From the NCBI RefSeq assembly GCF_001941975.2, contig NZ_CP146991.1, positions 1,908,524 to 1,972,523 on the forward strand: 64,000 nt of DNA, written 5' to 3'. Of this stretch, positions 63,606 to 64,000 are shown one piece after another; position 1 is the stretch's first letter, and every line of letters starts with the position of its first letter. The notes beneath the pieces were generated by a model. That model had not been told where the DNA came from. It worked only from the letters and a program-made list of their open reading frames with translations, and did not search any database. The position numbers and the translations under genes were made by a program. This DNA comes from Sporomusa sphaeroides DSM 2875 (GTDB lineage: Bacteria; Bacillota; Negativicutes; Sporomusales; Sporomusaceae).

Positions 63606-64000
63606 TGAATAAGAAGATAGCTGACACTGCTGTTGCGCTGTTAAAGAATAGAACTTATAGTCAGTACGAGCTTGAGCAAAAGCTTGCACAGCAAGGTTAT
63701 GACCAGGATGCAGTACATGCAGCTATTCAATATGTTACTGAGCGCGGCTATCTGAATGATGCCGCGCTTTGTGATAGGCTCCTGGAAAAATATGCTGAGA
63801 TGAATAAATACAGTGTAAAAGAGTCTTATATGAGATTAAGGCGGCGAGGTTTGCCGGCAGCTTTGATTAATGAAAGACTAATGAGTCGGGATGAGGAATT
63901 CGAATATCAGGCAGCCCTGAATTTAGCCCGCAAATACCTGGCCCGTCATGAGGATGCAATGCCGAAGCTAGTGCGCCGTTTAGCGGCAAAAGGATTTAGC
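63605..64000 (+). CDS. recX: Regulatory protein RecX (3' end cut by window)
   Basis: The first 132 residues are visible and the frame is open at the window edge. RecX modulates RecA filaments. Three-helix repeats typical of the family: ALLKNRTYSQYELEQKLAQQG, VTERGYLNDAALCDRLLEKY and SYMRLRRRGLPAALINERL; a further repeat is cut off. The ATG overlaps the recA stop by one base, so translation is coupled to recA. Confidence 0.93.
   Translation, partial: MNKKIADTAVALLKNRTYSQYELEQKLAQQGYDQDAVHAAIQYVTERGYLNDAALCDRLLEKYAEMNKYSVKESYMRLRRRGLPAALINERLMSRDEEFEYQAALNLARKYLARHEDAMPKLVRRLAAKGFS

Overview
The window is a continuous block of core chromosome from a low-to-middle GC Firmicute. The chemotaxis and sigma-28 genes in front of rpsB-tsf-pyrH-frr, the PolC-type polymerase, RNase J, TepA, YlzJ and SpoIIIE/FtsK all point to the Firmicutes. 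Gene order and protein style suggest a motile, probably spore-forming member of the Negativicutes (Sporomusa/Pelosinus-like); this placement is inferred from synteny and was not checked by a search. All genes but one lie on the plus strand.

Layout: 1-9126 is the end of a flagellar/chemotaxis operon (PilZ brake, cheB, cheA, cheW, cheC, cheD, sigma-28, a FapA-like protein and three small poorly known proteins). 9324-20326 carries rpsB, tsf, pyrH, frr, a 2x[4Fe-4S] ferredoxin, isoprenoid and phospholipid genes (uppS, cdsA, dxr, ispG), rseP, proS and an MgtC-type protein. 20372-24058 is polC. 24284-35255 is the nusA/infB operon and its continuation (rimP, nusA, ylxR, ylxQ, infB, rbfA, nrnA, truB, ribF, rpsO, pnp). 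35425-41981 holds cell-wall enzymes (polysaccharide deacetylase, GH18 glycosidase, amidase), an M16 peptidase, dut and small proteins. 42157-46689 is a lysine-riboswitch-controlled dapB-asd-dapG-dapA operon. 46913-52009 is rnj-tepA-ylzJ-ftsK. 52066-64000 has selU, a RodZ-like protein, a YgiQ-type radical SAM protein, an orphan solute-binding protein, rimO, cinA, a DEAD-box helicase, recA under a LexA box, and the start of recX.

The order from pnp to ftsK matches the Bacillus order (ylxY-mlpA-ymxH-spoVFAB-asd-dapG-dapA-rnj-tepA-ylzJ-spoIIIE) with clear edits. spoVFA/spoVFB are missing and dapB sits in their place, and a GH18/amidase pair is inserted after ylxY. pgsA is missing between rimO and cinA.

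The most interesting material is between the genes. I see at least five families of short, non-coding, strongly structured dispersed repeats. Family A (128-146 nt, four copies, two stacked hairpin domains, compensatory base changes between copies) looks like a conserved RNA or RNA-like mobile element; one copy supplies the cheB stop codon. Family B (about 135 nt, two full and two decayed copies) forms a long hairpin, one copy lying inside the recA leader. Family C is a 33-nt perfect hairpin, family D a 50-70 nt hairpin before uppS and before the solute-binding protein, and family E a 161-bp element with perfect 15-bp terminal inverted repeats abutting rimO. A second notable point is that PolC lacks the whole proofreading exonuclease domain normally inserted in its PHP domain.
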